Shown here: positions 35,985 to 46,801 of the stretch, piece by piece | Position numbering within the stretch: the stretch's first letter is position 1 | How the letters are laid out: the number at the start of each line of letters is the position of its first letter | Origin: Phycisphaerae bacterium | Lineage (GTDB): Bacteria > Planctomycetota > Phycisphaerae > Sedimentisphaerales > Anaerobacaceae | Reading direction: 5' to 3' | DNA: 64,000 nucleotides | NCBI GenBank assembly: GCA_030615025.1 | Contig: JAUXAB010000008.1 | Span: 1-64,000, forward strand | Notes under the pieces: generated by a model | The model's input: the letters and a program-made list of their open reading frames with translations, nothing else | Told to the model about the DNA's origin: nothing | Databases searched by the model: none | Translations under genes and position numbers: made by a program

Positions 35985-37573
35985 TGAGTGTAAAAGATGT
36001 TCTTAGGTTCTTATCTATAACTGTTCTAACTTTGCCAACAATAGTCCAGGCGGATATCCCCCTGAACATTAGCGACCAGAGACAGGTTTTCATCGATGGA
36101 CGTTTTGTCCGGGAATCCCACGGCGCCGAACTTCTCGTTCACAAACCCCGTAAGACCGGGCAAATTGTAATTGCGTGCGAAAAGCCGTGGGAGCAAAGGA
36201 TGGGCCAGTACCATTCGGTACTGTACGAAGGCGGCACTTATCATATATGGTACACCGTATACGGCGGAGCGGACAGCAACGCTGTGCCCGTAAGGAGCAT
36301 TGCCTACGCAAGGTCGTCCGACGGCATCAGGTGGGAAAAGCCCGACCTCGGCCTTGTGGAAATCTACGGCACCCGCAAGAATAACATCGTACTGGGTCAC
36401 GGTTTTGGTGGTATCAAGGGAGCAACACACGGATGCATGGTTTTTCTGGACCCTCATGCACCAGCTGACCAGAGATTTCGCCTCGTCTCAAATCCGCAGG
36501 AGCTTGGCAAATACCTGCATATATTCTCTTCCGGCGACGGCATACACTGGAAGCTGACGCACCGCAATGTTTTGAAGTTCCGCAGCGAAAAACATCACCT
36601 CGATTCACAGAACGTAATATTCTGGGACCAGCGCATTAACAGGTACGTTGCCTATGTCCGCCGCAATCTCCGTCCTCTCGGCTCACCGGGCCGCAGTGTG
36701 GCACGGGGCAAATCTAAAAACCTGTCCCGGTTCCCCGATGTCGAAGATTGCTCAGTTGTGCTGGGATTTGATGCTGATGACCCGGTCAATAAGGCAAAAA
36801 TCCAGGTAGCTGATTTTTATACAAATGGCACCTTCAAGTATCCATGGGCGCAGGACGCGTACTACATGTTTCCATCCGAGTATTTTCATTACATGATGTT
36901 TCTGAAGGACTTCCGCAAGGGCCAACCGGTTAACGCAGGCTCATTAGATGGCCGGTTCGCTGCGAGCCGCGACGGCATTGATTGGAAAAGATACGACAGG
37001 CGTGCCTTTGTAGAGTTGGGCATGAAGCACGAGTGGGATTCCAGGAGCATCTATATGGCTTATGGAGTTGTACCGGGTGATAATGAAAACGAGATGTTTA
37101 TGTACTACTATGGCAGTAACACGCTCCACGGCTGGGACAGAGAAGACCAGCACAGAGAACGAAACAAACGCTTGCTGCGTCGGATTGGAGGAGCGCCGGA
37201 GACCGAGATACATGCAATTGGCCGTTTGATTGTTCGCCGGGACGGGTTTGTCTCGATTAGGGCCGGTTATACCGGCGGCGAATTCCTGACCCCTGTCTTG
37301 AGTTTCAAGGGTGATGAGCTGGCACTGAACGTGGACACATCCGCAGTTGGCCTGTTGCAGGTCGAGATCTTGGACGAGGACAAAAAGCCAATAACCGGCT
37401 ACACACTCAAGGACTGCGACCAAATCTATACCGCCAATGAAATCAATCGCGTTGTGGAATGGAACAGCAAAAGCACGGTGGCCAAATTAGCCGGCAAACC
37501 GATTCGGCTGCGCTTCGTTATACGCGATGCTGATCTGTACGCGTTTCAGTTCAGGCACCGAGCAAAGCGTTGA
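35981..37573 (+). CDS. Exported protein with GH32/GH43-like five-bladed propeller signature
   Basis: QYHSVLYEGGTYHIWYTVYGGADSN...IAYARSSDGIRWEKPDLGLVEIYGTRKNNIVLG. Confidence 0.6.
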   Translation: MMSVKDVLRFLSITVLTLPTIVQADIPLNISDQRQVFIDGRFVRESHGAELLVHKPRKTGQIVIACEKPWEQRMGQYHSVLYEGGTYHIWYTVYGGADSNAVPVRSIAYARSSDGIRWEKPDLGLVEIYGTRKNNIVLGHGFGGIKGATHGCMVFLDPHAPADQRFRLVSNPQELGKYLHIFSSGDGIHWKLTHRNVLKFRSEKHHLDSQNVIFWDQRINRYVAYVRRNLRPLGSPGRSVARGKSKNLSRFPDVEDCSVVLGFDADDPVNKAKIQVADFYTNGTFKYPWAQDAYYMFPSEYFHYMMFLKDFRKGQPVNAGSLDGRFAASRDGIDWKRYDRRAFVELGMKHEWDSRSIYMAYGVVPGDNENEMFMYYYGSNTLHGWDREDQHRERNKRLLRRIGGAPETEIHAIGRLIVRRDGFVSIRAGYTGGEFLTPVLSFKGDELALNVDTSAVGLLQVEILDEDKKPITGYTLKDCDQIYTANEINRVVEWNSKSTVAKLAGKPIRLRFVIRDADLYAFQFRHRAKR

Positions 37574-37944
37574 TTAGTATTACTGGAATCAAATAAGCTC
37601 TGCCATTGTAGTGCTTGTTAAGTCGAGTAGATGTACTATAGTTCTTTTTATTTAGGCATACTTTATATCCCCTTTTTCTCAGCTTTTTTGGCTTGGTGTG
37701 ACTACAACCGCAATACAACTGTACAACCTCTTATCGACCAATTCGCCAAAAACGCCCAATTTATAAGTGCCGTAATATCAGTGAGTTACAAAAAAGTGAA
37801 AATTTAGCATAGGTTTCAATGACCAATGTGACCTCTTGTGACATTCGGTAGACCAAATATCGGTTAGTGAGTAGCTGTAAGGGAACCATATTGCATCTAA
37901 TCGACCGTTCACATGCCGCAGGTTTAAGCCGTGGTACCGCAACT

Positions 37945-37992
37945 AAAAAAGGGCTGCAAGTCCCGATGGCCTCGGGGATCACAGCCCTTTTG
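37945..37992 (-). terminator. Intrinsic terminator (bidirectional-looking)
   Basis: GGGCTG(37951-37956)...nested tcccga/tcgggga...CAGCCC(37982-37987) with A and T tracts. Confidence 0.7.
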
Positions 37993-38053
37993 TTTGAAAT
38001 TACCTTTGCAGCGTACAGCTATTCAACACCAGCTGGGAATGCGCAACGAAGCC

Positions 38054-39445
38054 TCAGTATTCCCGATTTTTAATGATGCCCGGCTGAGGAACGGGATATC
38101 TGCCGTCGGCGTCGGGCTGCAGGGGCGCAGGAGAATCCATCGTAAACTTGTCCAGGCCGGGCGCCATCTCGTGGTCGCTGTTGAGTATCTGGTCGTAGGT
38201 GGTTTCCTGGCCGGTGTGCGCGGCCATGCGGCCAAGGCTCGTCACGAGGCTGGTATTGACACCACTTTCGGTTTCGTTGTAGGGCTTGTCGTTGCGGATG
38301 GCGTCCATCAGGTCGTTCCATTCGTTTTGATATGGATTCCGCTCTTCCGGTTTGATTTTGGATTGCCAGATCATGTTCGAGCGCTCCGTTTTCTGGCCCC
38401 TGTAAGTGCTGGAAGGCATTCCACAGTCACCGTTCTTTGAGACGATCGCTATGCCTTTAGTGCCATGGGCGTAGCTGGAGTAAATGTTTGTGCAACCCGT
38501 GATGCAGCGTCCATCCATGAAGAATTTGCTGCCGTCGGCATACGTGTATTCCACTGAGTACGTATCGAAATTCTGGTCCACGTAAGTGATGCCTTCGGGA
38601 CTCTTGCGATAATGGCGACCGCCCACTGCCTGGGCCTTGATCGGCCAGGCGTTTTTCATCCAGCACAGATGATCGATGATGTGGATGTTAAAGTCGCTGA
38701 AATTCCCGCCGCTGGCCCAGATGAAACTGTGGAAGCGCTTTATTTGGTAAAGCAGGTCGCTGATACCGGGCGGTTTGGGCAGCGAGCGGAAGAATGCGGC
38801 CGGTCCATGCATCCGGTAGCCGCGCTGTAAAATGATGTCGCCGATTTCGCCGTCCTGGATGCGTTTAAACAGTTCCTGGAGCGCCCGGCTGTGACGTGAC
38901 ATCAATCCCACCCCTACTTTTAGGTTCTTCGCTGTTGCCTCTTTGCCGAGCTTGAACATCCGCCGACTCGTCGGGCCGTCCACGGTGACAGGCTTTTCCA
39001 TAAAAACATTGAGGCGTTTCTTGACTGCATAGGTGAAATGCACCCAGCGGAATGCCGGAGGCGTTGCGAAGATCGCGACATCGCCCGGCCCCAGGCAATC
39101 CATCGCCTTTTTGTAAGCGTCGAAGCCCACGAACCGGTGATCCTCGGGTACATCCACCTTGTCGGCGTGCTTTTTCTTTATATTATTGTAACTGCTTTTA
39201 AGGCGACTTTCGAAGACGTCGCCCATGGCAACGAGTTTCATCGGCCCGTTCTTTACTGACAGGGCGTTCGAGGCTGCGCCGGTGCCCCGGCCGCCGCAGC
39301 CGACCAGGGCCAGCTTAATAGTATTGTTCTCTCCTGCGTAAACGCGAGGAACGATACTTGCTGCCAGGGCCGAAGTCGCGGCGATTCGGCCGGTGTCCTT
39401 CAAGAACTCACGGCGTGACGTGCTCTTGTTAGTAATGTCGCTCAT
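38054..39445 (-). CDS. Tat-exported Gfo/Idh/MocA-family oxidoreductase
   Basis: TSRREFLKDTGRIAATSALAASIVPRVYA; IKLALVGCGGRGTGA Rossmann motif; NVFMEKPVTVDG. Confidence 0.88.
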   Translation of the reverse strand: MSDITNKSTSRREFLKDTGRIAATSALAASIVPRVYAGENNTIKLALVGCGGRGTGAASNALSVKNGPMKLVAMGDVFESRLKSSYNNIKKKHADKVDVPEDHRFVGFDAYKKAMDCLGPGDVAIFATPPAFRWVHFTYAVKKRLNVFMEKPVTVDGPTSRRMFKLGKEATAKNLKVGVGLMSRHSRALQELFKRIQDGEIGDIILQRGYRMHGPAAFFRSLPKPPGISDLLYQIKRFHSFIWASGGNFSDFNIHIIDHLCWMKNAWPIKAQAVGGRHYRKSPEGITYVDQNFDTYSVEYTYADGSKFFMDGRCITGCTNIYSSYAHGTKGIAIVSKNGDCGMPSSTYRGQKTERSNMIWQSKIKPEERNPYQNEWNDLMDAIRNDKPYNETESGVNTSLVTSLGRMAAHTGQETTYDQILNSDHEMAPGLDKFTMDSPAPLQPDADGRYPVPQPGIIKNREY

Positions 39446-39844
39446 AACGGTTTTCCTCCAAACTGAATGGTTTCAACTTCAAATACACATTTGCTCCGGG
39501 AATTGCTGTTTCCCTTCGGCCTAAACGTCGTATAGGCCACACTATGCACTATTATAGCAATCGCACAGCAACTTACAAGTGTGTTTTTTCACATCGTAGT
39601 ATGAAAGTGTATCCACCGATTCTCGGGGATTCCTTGGACCGGTCCCATCAGCCAATCAGCGTACTGGGCCGCGCAAGAAACACCCCGAAATAGCACCTTT
39701 TTCGTGAGTTGACTCCTACAACTTCGCTACAACTGGAATGCTCGTTATCTGACAATTCGATAAAAATTCGCATTTCATAAATTCTGTAGCAACAATTAGT
39801 TATAGAAAACATGAAATTTGTAAACATTTTCAGTGACCGAAAAG

Positions 39845-40735
39845 TCAAGCTGGGCCCACCCAGAATCTCTGCAGTATTATACCCCCCACAATCAAGACCA
39901 GGCCTATTACCGTCGAGAAAAGGATTTTTTCGCCAACCACAAAAGAAATCAAAACAAGGGCAAAAAACGGAACTAAATAGATTAGGTTCGCAACATGCAC
40001 CGTTGTCTTCGATAGTCTTAATGCCTTTAGCCACACCAAAAAAGTAATCCCCATTTCAAATAATCCAACATAAGCTGCGCCGAGAATGCCGTTACGATTT
40101 GGGATTTTCACCTCTGAAAAAAGTAAGATTGACAGAAATATAAAAACGGTCCCGAATGCAAAATTAACAAATAGCCTGACAGCCTCATCACGCTTATCCT
40201 TTACGTTATAAATCCAGAATAGCGCCCAGATTACCGAGCTGCCTGAAGCTAACAATACTCCCGCAGTGTTGGTAAACCTGAATCCTAAGATGTCTCCTTC
40301 TGTTGCAATTACAAACACGCCGATAAAGCTGATGACTATAGCAAGAATGCTCCTTGGCTTGATTCTCTGATGCAGTATCGGTATCGACAACAAAACAAGC
40401 ATAATCGGCCAAATGAAATTTAACGTTACTGCTTCCTGTGCCTTGAGTATTGAGTATGCGTTAATCAAGATAACGTAGTAAAGGAAAGGATTGAGAAAAC
40501 CCAGCAGAGCAGAACGCAAATAATCCCGGCTTGTGAAGGCTTTTAGTAGTTTTAGCTTTTTCAGAAACAGTAAATAAAGAAAAAGAAAAACAGATGCCAC
40601 AAATGAGGCGTAAAACAAAAGACTAAGAACATCTAAATAGCGTAAAGAAATCTTGAAGGCAGAAGCAATGGTAGACCATAACAAAACCGTAACGCAAGCA
40701 TAAAGATAAGCCCTCTTTTGTTTTTCCATGTTCAA
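39845..40735 (-). CDS. EamA/DMT-type transporter
   Basis: About ten hydrophobic helices with EamA-like repeats. Confidence 0.8.
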   Translation of the reverse strand: MNMEKQKRAYLYACVTVLLWSTIASAFKISLRYLDVLSLLFYASFVASVFLFLYLLFLKKLKLLKAFTSRDYLRSALLGFLNPFLYYVILINAYSILKAQEAVTLNFIWPIMLVLLSIPILHQRIKPRSILAIVISFIGVFVIATEGDILGFRFTNTAGVLLASGSSVIWALFWIYNVKDKRDEAVRLFVNFAFGTVFIFLSILLFSEVKIPNRNGILGAAYVGLFEMGITFLVWLKALRLSKTTVHVANLIYLVPFFALVLISFVVGEKILFSTVIGLVLIVGGIILQRFWVGPA

Positions 40736-40861
40736 GCAAATTATATGTTTACATCGTCAGTAAAATGGTAGTTTCGGGCGTGTTCTGTAAGGTGCATCTT
40801 CGGCTCCGGAGTTCCTGCAATTTGCCTATCTAACAGAGGTAAAGGACATCAGGGCCCCGGT

Positions 40862-41425
40862 TTAAAGCCCTAACTTTTCAGATATGCCCTGCATCGCGCA
40901 AACAACCGTTTCTATGTGCTCGTTCAACTCGACGCCGAGTTCCTCAGCCCCTCGCTCAATTATTTCCCTGTCCACGCCGGCGGCGAAAGATTTCTCCTTC
41001 CACTTCTTGACGACCGACCGGACCTTAACATCTGCCAGCTTCTTCGATGGTCGAACAAGCGCCACCGCTACAATCAGGCCGGTAAGCTCGTCGACGGCGT
41101 AAATGCACTTCTTCAGAGCCGTATCGCGGCTTGCACCGGTGTGTTCCGCGTGGGCCAAAATTGCCTCCGTCAAATCGTCACAGAATCCCTGTTCTTTCAG
41201 ATATGCTATGCCTTTGAATGGATGGTCGCCCAGGTCGGGATACTTTTCATAATCGAAGTCATGAAGAAGCCCGACGATACCCCACCTGTCCGGGTCCTCC
41301 CCGAATTTAGCGGCGTATGCTCTCATCGCTGCCTCAACAGCGTAGGCGTGTTTTCTGAGGTTCTTATTTGTCGTCCAATCCTCTAAAATCCGCTCTGCTT
41401 CGCTTCTGTCCGGCCAGTTACCCAT
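40862..41425 (-). CDS. HD-domain phosphohydrolase
   Basis: GIVGLLHDFDYEKYPDLGDHPFKGIAYLKEQG...AILAHAEHTG. Start ATG 41425. Confidence 0.8.
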   Translation of the reverse strand: MGNWPDRSEAERILEDWTTNKNLRKHAYAVEAAMRAYAAKFGEDPDRWGIVGLLHDFDYEKYPDLGDHPFKGIAYLKEQGFCDDLTEAILAHAEHTGASRDTALKKCIYAVDELTGLIVAVALVRPSKKLADVKVRSVVKKWKEKSFAAGVDREIIERGAEELGVELNEHIETVVCAMQGISEKLGL

Positions 41426-41610
41426 AATATGCCCCTTACCTTTCTTGTTCTTCAAAATAATGCAAGCTGCGATAATGCTACCGCACGAACGCACGGTTTA
41501 CAACCTAAAAAGCTGGATTCAAACACTCCTATCGGATAAGCTATGCAAAATAAAGATGAACATCACCGCCGGCTTCACACAACAGTCGACCCATATTAGC
41601 GAGACCTGCT

Positions 41611-43140
41611 ATGAGAATACTCTTTGTACGAACACCCAGATACGTTTGGCCGTTCAATAGCGAGACAAGTGCATTTTGGCAGCCTCTGGGTTTCATGTCG
41701 CTTGCCGGCCAGCTCGAAGCTGCGCGCCCGCACTTTTCCATCAAAATAATTGATTGTGCAGCAAGCAAAATCGGATGGAAAACACTCTTTTCCACTCTCA
41801 ACTCCGACTGGCCGGATGTAATCTGTCTCGGCGAAGAAACAGTTTCATCACATGAAGCGATGCGATTAGCCGGTTACGTCAAGAAACAACGCCCAGCCAC
41901 CATTGTTATCGCAGGCGGTGTATTTTTTAGCTATGCAGCAGAGCAGTCCATTAGAGCCGACTGCATAGATTACATCGTCCATGGCGAAGGTGAAATTACC
42001 CTGTTGGAGTTGCTCGCCGCAATTGTTGACCAGCGCGACATAAAAAGCGTCAGGGGTATATCTTACAGGCACAACGGCCAGCTCATCAGGACCGCTGACC
42101 GCCCGCCCATACCTGATATGGACACTTTACCAATGCCTGCATGGTCGAAAGTGCCGATGCATCTCTACGGCCTTGGGGCAAAAAACCACCCGGGGCTGGT
42201 TTCAATAGAACACAGTCGCGGCTGCACAGACAATTGCAGCTTCTGCACCCTCTGGAAGCACATGGGAAAGCTCTCCAGAGATGGCAAGACCATAAAACCT
42301 TACTATCGCACCAAGTCTGCCGAAAGGTCTCTGGATGAGGTCGCAAGGCTTGTCCGCGATTTCGACAGGTCAACCTTTGGCTGGGTCGATCCGACCTGGA
42401 ATGCCGACCCAAAGTGGACCGACGAATTTTGCGATGCTTTATTAAAGCGTAATATAAAAATACGACAAACCGCCTGGCTCAGGGCCGATTGCGTCGTTCG
42501 GGACGAAGAGCTTGGCATCCTCGAAAAGGCCGTTCGCGCAGGACTCTTCCAGGTTATGATCGGCGTTGAAAGGCCGGACGAGCCTGGTCTGAAAGAATTG
42601 AACAAGCACTCAAACGGCCCCGATATAACCGCCAAGGCCTTCGAGATATTCCGTAAAAAATACCCAGGCGTTTTTACCATCGGCTCGGTCATATTCGGGC
42701 TTTGGGATGAAACTAAAAAATCACTTGGTGAGCTTTCAAGATACCAGTATAAAGTGGGCATGGACTACTGCTTCTTCATCCCGCTGACACCGAATCCGGG
42801 CACAAAAGTCTATGAAGATGCTCGCAAACGCGGAATAATAGAAGTTACCGACCGCCGTGCTTACAATTTTCACACGCCGGTTATGCGGACCAGGCGGTTC
42901 TCGGCCAGGCATCTCGAAACACTTTATTTCAAACTACTATATAAGGTAAGTTTCGATAGAATCGTTTACCTTTTGAGGGAATTTCTTGCTCTGCGAGACA
43001 GGCGGCGAAAAAGAGTCTTCAAGTCATTGTGCAAGTATGGACTACAGATCACAACAAGATACATCGCCGGTAGATTACGACACCCCTTTAGCAATAAGCC
43101 GACGATATATTCCCGTAAACCTAAATGGTATGACTCATGA
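41611..43140 (+). CDS. B12-binding-domain radical SAM protein
   Basis: Radical SAM CTDNCSFC; N-terminal B12-binding-like region with GEETVSSHEAMRLAGYVKK and VIAGGVFFSYAAEQSI. Confidence 0.85.
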   Translation: MRILFVRTPRYVWPFNSETSAFWQPLGFMSLAGQLEAARPHFSIKIIDCAASKIGWKTLFSTLNSDWPDVICLGEETVSSHEAMRLAGYVKKQRPATIVIAGGVFFSYAAEQSIRADCIDYIVHGEGEITLLELLAAIVDQRDIKSVRGISYRHNGQLIRTADRPPIPDMDTLPMPAWSKVPMHLYGLGAKNHPGLVSIEHSRGCTDNCSFCTLWKHMGKLSRDGKTIKPYYRTKSAERSLDEVARLVRDFDRSTFGWVDPTWNADPKWTDEFCDALLKRNIKIRQTAWLRADCVVRDEELGILEKAVRAGLFQVMIGVERPDEPGLKELNKHSNGPDITAKAFEIFRKKYPGVFTIGSVIFGLWDETKKSLGELSRYQYKVGMDYCFFIPLTPNPGTKVYEDARKRGIIEVTDRRAYNFHTPVMRTRRFSARHLETLYFKLLYKVSFDRIVYLLREFLALRDRRRKRVFKSLCKYGLQITTRYIAGRLRHPFSNKPTIYSRKPKWYDS

Positions 43141-43721
43141 GTGTCATCAGTTACGTATTTTCGTTTTTGTGCAGCCAGGATGCATCACGGTCCTTTGCAA
43201 TCGGCGGCCACTTGCTGCCTTTTTGCCAGAGGTGCACAGGCGTATATCTGGGTTTGGGAATCAGTTTTGTTTATTTACTTGCAAGTCGCCATTATAAAAA
43301 AGGTCTGCCGCCACGAAGCATCATTTATGTAAACATTGCAAGTTTACTGATAATGCCTGTATTCGGCTTTCATTTTCTTGACCCCGGCTCCGCGTGGCGG
43401 TTCTGGAGCGGCCTTATTTTTGGAAACGCCATCGCCTCTCTACTCCTGCCCGCTGCTTCAATAATATGTAACCGGGGCAGGACTTTCGGCCAATACACAA
43501 AAGTTTCAACATCTTCGTTTTTTGTACTTTTTGCCTTCTTAAATACGATACCGCTCTGGTTCCCGATACAGTCCCGGTTCTTTTATTATGCTGTACTTAC
43601 ATTGGCATTCACAGGATTGCTCTGCGTTCTATTTTGTATCGTGGCAGTAATAGTCTTTTTGATAAAAAGAAAGATGGTCTCATTAATTTCGACCCTGATT
43701 TCTCTCGTGCAAAACAAATAA
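43137..43721 (+). CDS. DUF2085-like membrane protein
   Basis: CSQDASRSFAIGGHLLPFCQRCTGVYLGLGI; several TM segments; ATGA overlap with upstream gene. Confidence 0.75.
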   Translation: MSVISYVFSFLCSQDASRSFAIGGHLLPFCQRCTGVYLGLGISFVYLLASRHYKKGLPPRSIIYVNIASLLIMPVFGFHFLDPGSAWRFWSGLIFGNAIASLLLPAASIICNRGRTFGQYTKVSTSSFFVLFAFLNTIPLWFPIQSRFFYYAVLTLAFTGLLCVLFCIVAVIVFLIKRKMVSLISTLISLVQNK

Positions 43722-43894
43722 AATTTGTTAGAATAGAGCGTGGCGAAGAAATAAAAAAGCCTGAAAGTATTTGGGGCTCAAGTTCCATAAAAAGGGGCAC
43801 AGTTCCAAAAAACCCGAACTATTTGAATCAGATTAGCAAAACAAATCTGCAAAGCCAAGACGGAGTTGCTTGTTTAAGCTGGAATGATCATCGA

Positions 43895-45319
43895 CTAACC
43901 TAACTCTGAAGGACGTAGCCACTCGTCAATTTTTTCTGTGATTTGGCGTGCCTTTGTGTCGTCTATTCCAATGACATATACGCGGCAGAGCTTTGGTTTC
44001 AAGCGACTCATATAATGCAAAACACTGCTTTTATCTGCAAGCAAATTCGTTATTTCGCCGGATCTTTTCTTTACCTTCACCAACTCTCTGAGCACCTGTT
44101 CTTTGCTGTCATAGAGCTTTCCGGCCTCAGCCAAGCTCATAAACGGATGTACTTTTTCAAACTCAGGTCCCTTAATATCCTTGAAAATCCACCGGTCTTC
44201 AGGTATCCCAATATTTGCGTCCTTTGCAAACTCCTTGACCTTATCGCTCCATCCCCTCCTTAATACAGCGTATTCTCCGCTGGGATTACTATCATTGAAC
44301 GTGAGCTCGGAAATCTCATAGACAAGTTTTGGGGGCTTACGCAATTTAACTGCCCTGCACAAAGCGGCGAGCGTCTTATCCGTCCTGTCGTTCGCGTGCT
44401 TGTCGATGAGTTTATCCAAATATCCATCGTCGAAAGCTAAAAACTCATCGGAATCAGCCCGGGCCATTTTCTCAATGTCCTCACCGGACTTATATATCTT
44501 GCCTTTCTCCCAAAGTATAAAAACAATCTTCCTGATCATCTCTTCGAAAGCAAATACTGTTTTATGCATGTAAACAGTGTTGAACATGAAATAACGACCC
44601 ATTAGCATATGCTCAATTGAACTTCTCGCCTTTGCGCGGACGACTATCTCCTTGTCAATTAGCTCAAGGTTGTTCACGATGTAGTTGAGGTCAACCCTGC
44701 CGTAAGGAAGGCCTGTATTAAAAGAATCTCGCACCAGATAATCCAGTCTGTCTACATCCAGGCTTGCATTGAGCAGGGGAGGGATTTCTATATGTTCACC
44801 TCTGACAATAGCTACGATGTCCTTCGGGTCAATGTCGTTTCCTTTCAGTTTTTCCCTTATGTCTTTTCGTTCGGTAATAACGATCTCTCCCAGCCTATCG
44901 TGTTTCGGATACTCCTTGGGTTGAGAAGCATCTTCTACTTCGCTTTGACCTTTTTTGCGCATGTACTTTTGTTCTGAGCCCCAGTAAATTTTTTCCATAA
45001 GATGAGAGTAAGGGTAATGGCCGATATCATGCAATAAGGCTGCTATGCGCTGTTTGCGGAAGTCCTCCTCAGATACAACATTTTTGTCTTTGCTCTGAAA
45101 AGATTCGAGGATGCGGCTCATTATGTGCATAACGCCCAAGGAGTGTTCAAAACGACTGTGTCTGGCATTGGGATATACCATATAGGCGAATCCAAGCTGC
45201 TTAATACCTCTCAGTCGTTGGAAAGTAGGTGTGTCAATAAGTTCGGTTTCTAATTTACTTAGGCCAATATCGCCGTGTACTGGATCAATAATTATCTTAT
45301 GGCGGAATTTATCTTCCAT
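43895..45319 (-). CDS. HD-domain dNTPase/SAMHD1-like phosphohydrolase (YwfO-like)
   Basis: IDPVHGDIGLSKLETELIDTPTFQRLRGIKQLGFAYMVYPNARHSRFEHSLGVMH; ALLHDIGHYPYSHLME. Confidence 0.85.
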   Translation of the reverse strand: MEDKFRHKIIIDPVHGDIGLSKLETELIDTPTFQRLRGIKQLGFAYMVYPNARHSRFEHSLGVMHIMSRILESFQSKDKNVVSEEDFRKQRIAALLHDIGHYPYSHLMEKIYWGSEQKYMRKKGQSEVEDASQPKEYPKHDRLGEIVITERKDIREKLKGNDIDPKDIVAIVRGEHIEIPPLLNASLDVDRLDYLVRDSFNTGLPYGRVDLNYIVNNLELIDKEIVVRAKARSSIEHMLMGRYFMFNTVYMHKTVFAFEEMIRKIVFILWEKGKIYKSGEDIEKMARADSDEFLAFDDGYLDKLIDKHANDRTDKTLAALCRAVKLRKPPKLVYEISELTFNDSNPSGEYAVLRRGWSDKVKEFAKDANIGIPEDRWIFKDIKGPEFEKVHPFMSLAEAGKLYDSKEQVLRELVKVKKRSGEITNLLADKSSVLHYMSRLKPKLCRVYVIGIDDTKARQITEKIDEWLRPSELG

Positions 45320-45339
45320 AAGGCCTTTTCAATGTGGAC

Positions 45340-45867
45340 TTACTCTAACGTTTTCTTCCTCACAAGTCCGACATCATCGAGCCTTTCCCAAGCAACTTTG
45401 GCCAACTTTTTCTTGCCCGCGAGATGCGGCTTTGACTCCCCGAGCTTCTGAAAAACCTCTTCAAATTCCGGGTTATCTTTTCCGCTCCAATAGGCGATGT
45501 GTTTAAGATAGTGCAGTGAAGCTACAAGCTCAAGCCACTCAGCTTCATTTATTTGAGGAGTATCCGGCAGACTGGCAATTTTATTCAATTTGTCGAACTT
45601 ACTATTAGTTTTGGAATTAAGTTCATAATTATTGAACTCATCATCATATCTGATTTCGTCTCTAAGAGTGAAAGTGTCATTAGCAAAGGCAGGACAATAC
45701 GGCCCATAAAGATACCAGTTGTAACGATAGCCCAAGTCGATGCCCATAAGTTGTAGAAGATAGATTTTTTTTTGTAAGATTTTCCTCGCAGTGAAATTCT
45801 CTATTTGTAGATTGCCGAATCCAATTTTGTCCAGCACAAGCTTTAACAGTATGTGATCTTTGTTCAC
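45340..45867 (-). CDS. YwgA-like protein of unknown function
   Basis: RKILQKKIYLLQLMGIDLGYRYNWYLYGPYCPAFANDTF; directly upstream of the HD gene on the same strand. Confidence 0.6.
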   Translation of the reverse strand: MNKDHILLKLVLDKIGFGNLQIENFTARKILQKKIYLLQLMGIDLGYRYNWYLYGPYCPAFANDTFTLRDEIRYDDEFNNYELNSKTNSKFDKLNKIASLPDTPQINEAEWLELVASLHYLKHIAYWSGKDNPEFEEVFQKLGESKPHLAGKKKLAKVAWERLDDVGLVRKKTLE

Positions 45868-46594
45868 TTTACACCTCCTTTAAGGAATCCTACATCCACT
45901 TTTTCATATGCACAGGTTCCTAATTACCGAATTTGATATGATACAAAATACATCGTCAAACAAAGCTATTTCTGTTCAGAGTTTTTTTCGCGTATATAAC
46001 TTCTTGTCAAAACACAGCTTACATAAGGCCTAAATTCCGCATGCTCTGAATTACACACATTAAAGTTGTGAAATCTTAATGCGGTCGACAAACACGAAAG
46101 TATTAACTTGAGAAAAGGCCCTTGTCATTTGCCCTCCCGCTTCATCACCATTTGATTGTTCTGAGGACCCTTACTTCAGAAAGAACCATTAGAAATCATA
46201 TCACAACTTCGCCAGCAAAGCAAGAAATATATTTCTTCTAAATGACTTCTCTACGTGCGTGCACATTATATTAACAGAACTATACAACTCAAAACCTCCA
46301 TTAGCATCAAATCAATTGTTACTTCTAACCACGTGCTTTTTTGCATATTTTAGCGAATTTTTTCCAATTCTTGTCAATTTTTCCGCAAGTACTGCATTTT
46401 CAATTGGGGTAATTAAAGGTGTCCGCCTGCACCCTCAGGTGGTACTTTTCCACGTTGAATCGCTTCGGATTCTCTCCGGAATTTCCACTACCGATACAAG
46501 TTGTTTCCTCTTTTTTACCCGCCACACAGTAAGGCGGGTTTACTTAAACAGTCCTTCTCGTATCGAAAACTTGTCCGCCTCAGGCGGATCCCTC

Positions 46595-46801
46595 TTCCCC
46601 TGATGTCCAGCAACCTGATACTCTGATATCCTGATATCCACTTCCTGTTTACCTGATTGCCTGATATCCACATCCTGATACCCTGTTTACCTGATATCCT
46701 TCTGTGCCTTTTCGCGGCTAAAACTCCTGTTATCCTGTTCCCCTGATGTCCAGCAACCTGATACTCTGATATCCTGATATCCACTTCCTGTTTACCTGAT
46801 T
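46595..46801. repeat. Low-complexity 'ctgatatcctgatatcc' repeat block with a 64 bp exact direct repeat
   Basis: 46595-46658 and 46738-46801 identical (ttcccctgatgtccagcaacctgatactctgatatcctgatatccacttcctgtttacctgatt). Confidence 0.9.

Noticed and set aside
46595-46801. Possible CRISPR array from regular-looking repeats
   Set aside because: Units are degenerate tgatatcc strings with one 64 bp duplication, no uniform spacers and no cas genes.
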